In this document: piece by piece, positions 22,918-25,867 of the stretch
How the letters are laid out: every line of letters begins with the position of its first letter
Position numbering within the stretch: the first letter of the stretch is position 1
Assembly: GCA_937991555.1 (NCBI GenBank)
Contig: CALKHU010000129.1
Location: 1-25,867, forward strand
Reading direction: 5' to 3'
Origin: an uncultured Caulobacter sp.
GTDB taxonomy: Bacteria; Pseudomonadota; Alphaproteobacteria; Caulobacterales; Caulobacteraceae
Length of the DNA stretch: 25,867 nt
Translations under genes and position numbers: made by a program
Notes under the pieces: model-generated
The model's input: the letters and a program-made list of their open reading frames with translations, nothing else
Databases searched by the model: none
What the model was told of the DNA's origin: nothing

Positions 22918-23352
22918 ATGAAAGTCTCCGGACCCAGCAGTACGGGCCGCGTCGCCGGCGCCAAGGCCGCAAGGCCCGCCGGCGGCGGAGGCGCGTTCAG
23001 CCTTCCCGCCGTCGACGGCGCCACGGCCGCCGCAGGCGTGGCGCGCAGCGCCGGCGTTGTCGGCGTGTCCGGCATCGAGGCCCTGCTCGCCCTGCAGGAT
23101 GTCGGCGGCCCTCTGGAGCGCCGCAAGCGGGCGGTGACCAGGGCCGGGCGGATCCTGGACGTGCTGGACGAGGTCAGGATCGCGCTGATCGACGGCGAGC
23201 TTTCACCGTCGTCGCTGGATCGTCTCGTCCGGGCGGTCCGGGAAGAGCGCCAGAACACCGAGGACGCGCGGCTGGAAGGCCTGCTCGACGAGATCGAGAC
23301 CCGCGCCGCGGTCGAGATCGCCAAGCTCGAACAGGCGAGAATTGCGGCATGA
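22918..23352 (+). CDS. fliX: Flagellar assembly regulator FliX
   Basis: Protein of 144 residues found in Caulobacterales and relatives. In Caulobacter FliX interacts with the sigma-54 activator FlbD and links completion of early basal-body steps to transcription of later flagellar genes. The sequence starts MKVSGPSSTGRVAGAKAARP, a flexible Gly/Ala-rich N-terminus, then GVSGIEALLALQDVGGPLER (about 54-73), and a helical C-terminal half with RAGRILDVLDEVRIALIDGE and LDRLVRAVREERQN. This order and its divergence from flgI match the known locus. The ATG at 22918 is chosen over an upstream in-frame start because the conserved protein begins with MKV. It is followed by dksA on the same strand after 97 bases. 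Confidence 0.92.
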   Translation: MKVSGPSSTGRVAGAKAARPAGGGGAFSLPAVDGATAAAGVARSAGVVGVSGIEALLALQDVGGPLERRKRAVTRAGRILDVLDEVRIALIDGELSPSSLDRLVRAVREERQNTEDARLEGLLDEIETRAAVEIAKLEQARIAA

Positions 23353-23375
23353 ACGCACGTCGAACACGAGGTTCA

Positions 23376-23403
23376 TTGTCTGTCGCAGGGCTTTTGTTAT
23401 AAG
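23376..23403 (+). promoter_or_regulatory. Sigma-70-type promoter candidate for dksA
   Basis: TTGTCT (23376-23381) and TATAAG (23398-23403) are separated by 16 bases, an AT-rich patch in otherwise GC-rich DNA. A start near 23410 would give a ~40-base leader. The inverted repeat at 23406-23427 would lie at the very 5' end of the mRNA or overlap the start point. Confidence 0.5.
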
Positions 23404-23405
23404 GC

Positions 23406-23427
23406 CGCGCTCGCATGAGCGAGCGCG
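23406..23427. repeat. Perfect 9-bp inverted repeat in the dksA leader
   Basis: CGCGCTCGC and GCGAGCGCG flank a 4-base loop (ATGA). No T-tract follows, so it is not an intrinsic terminator. As RNA it would form a very stable 5' stem-loop; as DNA it could be an operator overlapping the predicted start of transcription. Which applies is unknown. Confidence 0.6.
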
Positions 23428-23449
23428 TGGATGGGGGCGTGGAGCGTCA

Positions 23450-23878
23450 ATGCAGGCGGCTAGCGTTCTGGTTAAGGCTGACACCTATCGTCCTTCCGAG
23501 GACGAGGAGTTCATGAACGAGCGACAGCTCGAGTACTTCAAGCAAAAGCTGCTCGACTGGAAGGAAGACATCCTTCGGGAATCTCGGGAAACGGTGACGC
23601 ATCTCCAGAAGGAGACTGAGAACCATCCCGACCTCGCGGATCGCGCTTCGTCGGAGACTGACCGGGCTCTGGAATTGCGGACCCGGGATCGCCAACGGAA
23701 GCTGATCTCGAAGATCGACGAGGCGCTTCGGCGGATCGAGGACGGGTCCTATGGCTACTGCGAGGAGACCGGCGAGCCGATCGGCCTCGCCCGGCTCGAG
23801 GCCCGCCCGATCGCGACCCTGAGCCTCGAGGCCCAGGAGCGGCACGAGCGCCGCGAACGGGTCCATCGCGACGACTGA
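23450..23878 (+). CDS. dksA: RNA polymerase-binding transcription factor DksA
   Basis: Regulator of 142 residues that inserts a coiled coil into the RNA polymerase secondary channel and, with ppGpp, adjusts rRNA and stress promoters. The coiled coil carries DLADRASSETDRALELRTRD, with the D-x-x-D-x-A tip motif (DLADRA). The C-terminal globular part, YGYCEETGEPIGLARLEARP, keeps only the first of the four zinc-ligand cysteines of E. coli DksA (the second is Thr, and the later pair reads SLEAQ), so zinc is probably not bound. The start at 23450 gives MQAASVLVKADTYRPSEDEE; a later ATG before NERQLEYF is possible. A strong terminator follows. Confidence 0.93.
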   Translation: MQAASVLVKADTYRPSEDEEFMNERQLEYFKQKLLDWKEDILRESRETVTHLQKETENHPDLADRASSETDRALELRTRDRQRKLISKIDEALRRIEDGSYGYCEETGEPIGLARLEARPIATLSLEAQERHERRERVHRDD

Positions 23879-23884
23879 CGGTTT

Positions 23885-23924
23885 CCGCCCCGCCTGCGAC
23901 CCGCCGGCGGGGCGGTTTTCTTTT
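23885..23924 (+). terminator. Intrinsic terminator after dksA
   Basis: Stem CCGCCCCGCC (23885-23894) and GGCGGGGCGG (23906-23915), a perfect 10-bp pairing with an 11-base loop, followed directly by TTTTCTTTT. It starts 6 bases after the dksA stop. This is the clearest rho-independent terminator in the window. Confidence 0.93.
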
Positions 23925-23965
23925 GCGGGCGGACATGGCCTTCTTCCGGCATGGCGGAGGCGACG

Positions 23966-24376
23966 ATGTCCGATGATCCTGCGGCCGCGACGGCGGCCAA
24001 CCTCGCGGCGGTCCGACGGTACGTCGACGCCTGGCTGGCGGGCGATTTCCCCGAGATGATGGCCACCTACGCCGACGGCTTCGTGCTGCACTGGTTCGGC
24101 GACAATCCGTTCGCGAAGACCATGCGCGGAAAGGCCGAGGCGATCGGCGCCCTGATGGAGTTCACCCGCCGCACCGACCGCAAGCTCGCCGGCGTGGTCG
24201 ACGTCATGGCCGGCCCGGAGCGGGCGACCGTGATCGTGCGCGAGCAACTGACAATCGGCGGCGCCACGCGCGTGGTCGAACGGGTCCTGGTCTATCGCGT
24301 CGAAGACGGCCTGCTGGCCGAGTGCTGGGTCTATGACCAGGACCAGCGGCTGATCGATCAGGCCCTCTCCGCTTGA
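23966..24376 (+). CDS. NTF2/SnoaL-like fold protein
   Basis: Small cone-shaped alpha+beta barrel protein of 136 residues, of the SnoaL/NTF2-like group that includes both enzymes and ligand-binding proteins; the actual function is unknown. Features: AAVRRYVDAWLAGDFPEMMA (about 13-32), TYADGFVLHWFGDNPFAKTM, GKAEAIGALMEF, and the last strands ERVLVYRVEDGLLAECWVYD. ATG at 23966 is preferred to the one at 23951 because GGAGG lies 5 bases before it; both give the same domain. It lies between the dksA terminator and gltX, with 53 bases to gltX. Confidence 0.8.
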   Translation: MSDDPAAATAANLAAVRRYVDAWLAGDFPEMMATYADGFVLHWFGDNPFAKTMRGKAEAIGALMEFTRRTDRKLAGVVDVMAGPERATVIVREQLTIGGATRVVERVLVYRVEDGLLAECWVYDQDQRLIDQALSA

Positions 24377-24429
24377 CTTTGGGGCGCTCAGAGACGACCT
24401 AGCGCGCCTCTCACAAGGACGTCTCCACC

Positions 24430-25770
24430 ATGACCGTGAAGGTCCGCTTCGCACCGTCCCCGACGGGTCGACTGCATGTCGGCAACATCCGCACCGGCCT
24501 GATCAACTGGCTGTTCGCCAGCGGGCAGGGCGGGACCTTCGTGCTGCGTATCGACGACACCGATCTCGAGCGTTCGACCCGGGAGTACGAGGACGGCATC
24601 GAGGCCGACCTGACCTGGCTCGGCATGACCTGGGGCGAGCGCCACAACCAGTCGAAGCGGTTCGCGGTCTACGACGCCGCCGTCGAGCGGCTGAAGGCGT
24701 CGGGCCGGCTCTACGCCTGCTACGAACGGCCCGAGGAGCTCGAGCTGCGCCGCAAGGTCCAGCTGTCGCGCGGCCAGCCGCCGATCTACGACCGCGCCGG
24801 CCTGAAGCTGACGGACGAAGACCGCGCCAGGCTCGAGGCGGAAGGCCGCAGGCCTCACTGGCGCTTCAGGCTGGACGGCAAGCGGGTGACCTGGGAAGAC
24901 CTCGCCCGCGGCCACTGCGAAGTGGACACCGCCTCGATGTCCGACCCGGTCCTGGTCCGCGAGGACGGCGCCTACCTCTACACCCTGCCGTCGGTCGTCG
25001 ACGACATCGACATGGGCATCACCCACATCATCCGGGGTGAGGACCATGTCACCAACACCGGCGCCCAGATCGAGATCTTCGAGGCGCTCGGCGCGGCGAT
25101 CCCGACCTTCGGCCACACGACGCTGCTGGTCGGCGCGGATGGCCAGGGGCTGAGCAAGCGACTGGGCTCGCTATCGATCTCGCAGCTGCGCGCTGACGGC
25201 TACGAGCCGCTGGCCGTCGTCTCCCACCTCGCCCGCATCGGCACCTCCGACCCGCTGGAGCCGGGCGCCTCGATCGAGGCCCTCGCCGCCGACTTCGCCT
25301 TCGGCAAGATGGCCCACCGCGCCGCGCGCTGGGATCCGGAGGATCTCGCGAGGGTCAATGCGGCGATCATCCACGCGATGCCGTATTCCGAGGCGAAGCA
25401 ACGGCTTGCGGCGATCGACGCCGATCTCGGCGAAGCCTTCTGGTTGGCCGTCCGGCAGAACCTGACGCTGTTCGGCGACGTCGGCCCATGGGCCGCCGTC
25501 GTCAGCGGGACCGTGACCCCGGTTATCGGCGACGACGACCGGGCGGTGGTCGAGGCCGCGCTGGACCTGCTGCCGGCGACCGTCGACGAGACCACCTGGA
25601 GCGCCTGGACCGGTGAGGTCAAGGCGCGGACCGGGGCCAAGGGTCGCGGCCTGTTCATGCCGCTGCGCAAGGCCCTGACGGGCCTCGAGCACGGTCCGGA
25701 CATGGCGGCTATCCTGCCGCTGATCGGTCGTGACAAGGCGGCGCGGCGCCTCGCCGGCGAGACCGCCTGA
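24430..25770 (+). CDS. gltX: Glutamate--tRNA ligase (glutamyl-tRNA synthetase)
   Basis: Class I aminoacyl-tRNA synthetase charging tRNA-Glu (and perhaps tRNA-Gln for later amidation). It has 446 residues, typical. The HIGH-type motif is APSPTGRLHVGNIRTGL (8-24); the KMSKS-type motif is GQGLSKRLGS (about 238-247). Other catalytic-domain marks are LRIDDTDLERS and IIRGEDHVTNT. The C-terminal anticodon-binding region ends with KGRGLFMPLRKALTGLEHGP. Alphaproteobacteria often carry two GltX paralogs; whether this is the discriminating or non-discriminating one cannot be told here. AAGGACG lies upstream of the ATG at 24430. Confidence 0.96.
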   Translation: MTVKVRFAPSPTGRLHVGNIRTGLINWLFASGQGGTFVLRIDDTDLERSTREYEDGIEADLTWLGMTWGERHNQSKRFAVYDAAVERLKASGRLYACYERPEELELRRKVQLSRGQPPIYDRAGLKLTDEDRARLEAEGRRPHWRFRLDGKRVTWEDLARGHCEVDTASMSDPVLVREDGAYLYTLPSVVDDIDMGITHIIRGEDHVTNTGAQIEIFEALGAAIPTFGHTTLLVGADGQGLSKRLGSLSISQLRADGYEPLAVVSHLARIGTSDPLEPGASIEALAADFAFGKMAHRAARWDPEDLARVNAAIIHAMPYSEAKQRLAAIDADLGEAFWLAVRQNLTLFGDVGPWAAVVSGTVTPVIGDDDRAVVEAALDLLPATVDETTWSAWTGEVKARTGAKGRGLFMPLRKALTGLEHGPDMAAILPLIGRDKAARRLAGETA

Positions 25771-25787
25771 TCTGCGAAGAGGGTCGG

Positions 25788-25867
25788 ATGACCCGCAAGC
25801 GCATCGACCTGCTGCTCGTCGAGCGCGGCCTGTTCGACAGCCGCGCCAGGGCGCGCGCCGCCATCGA
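25788..25867 (+). CDS. TlyA-type 23S/16S rRNA 2'-O-methyltransferase, N-terminal start (3' end outside window)
   Basis: Only 26 codons are visible: MTRKRIDLLLVERGLFDSRA and six more. This is the N-terminal S4 RNA-binding domain typical of TlyA/haemolysin-A-like rRNA methylases (R-x-D-x-L-L-V-E-R-G-L-x-x-S-R-x-x-A). Another S4 protein is possible, but the spacing fits TlyA best. GAGGG lies 5 bases before the ATG, and the gene starts 17 bases after gltX, suggesting one operon. Confidence 0.75.
   Translation, partial: MTRKRIDLLLVERGLFDSRARARAAI

Noticed and set aside
1..25867. CRISPR arrays, insertion sequences, prophage genes, tRNA or rRNA genes, toxin-antitoxin pairs
   Set aside because: No regularly spaced repeats, transposase or integrase motifs, tRNA-like cloverleaf ends or typical toxin/antitoxin pairs were seen; GC and codon use look uniform through the window.

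Overview
The window is high-GC, densely coded alphaproteobacterial DNA with no mobile element, tRNA, rRNA or CRISPR array that I can see. The best guess is a Caulobacterales chromosome (Caulobacter/Phenylobacterium-like). Support comes from a fliX gene divergent from flgI, a flgI-flgJ(rod-binding)-flbY cluster, a low-cysteine DksA, TrmFO instead of TrmA, and a GAAC-N7-GAAC type LexA box upstream of uvrA. The genus is inference. No gap between genes exceeds about 190 bases.

Layout. 1-1850 (+): the 3' end of secD, then secF and a small Mth938-domain gene in one tightly overlapped operon. 1937-2560 (+): a stand-alone PuuD-type membrane domain protein, ending at a strong hairpin. 2622-3254 (+) and 3291-4694 (-): a short squalene/phytoene-synthase-family protein converging on trmFO. 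4812-9116: four related polytopic membrane proteins on the + strand, with an inverted glutathione S-transferase gene inserted between the third and fourth. 9128-14982: uvrA (-) and an AidB-like flavoprotein gene (+) are divergent around a LexA box; aidB is followed by an overlapping gene for an exported protein of unknown function. 14979-16000 (-): a DUF1203 protein and a group III truncated haemoglobin. 16133-17777 (+): a possible leader peptide and an ABC-F ATPase. 17764-18797: a hotdog thioesterase (-) and a TetR regulator (+) share a 44-bp divergent promoter containing a palindromic operator. 18911-20803: an orphan ParA-like ATPase (+) and an acyl-CoA dehydrogenase-family protein (-) that lacks both usual catalytic glutamates and has a near-perfect FNR/FixK box. 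20853-23352: flagellar genes flgI, flgJ-like and flbY (-), with fliX (+) divergent. 23450-25867 (+): dksA, an NTF2-like protein, gltX and the start of a TlyA-type rRNA methylase gene.

Most of the window is ordinary housekeeping. The parts most worth following are the four-member membrane paralog cluster, the uvrA/aidB repair pair around one LexA box, two FNR/FixK-like boxes that both predict near-leaderless transcripts (truncated haemoglobin and the unusual acyl-CoA dehydrogenase), the leader-peptide candidate before the ABC-F gene, and the orphan ParA. I found no clear candidate for a wholly new multi-gene system.
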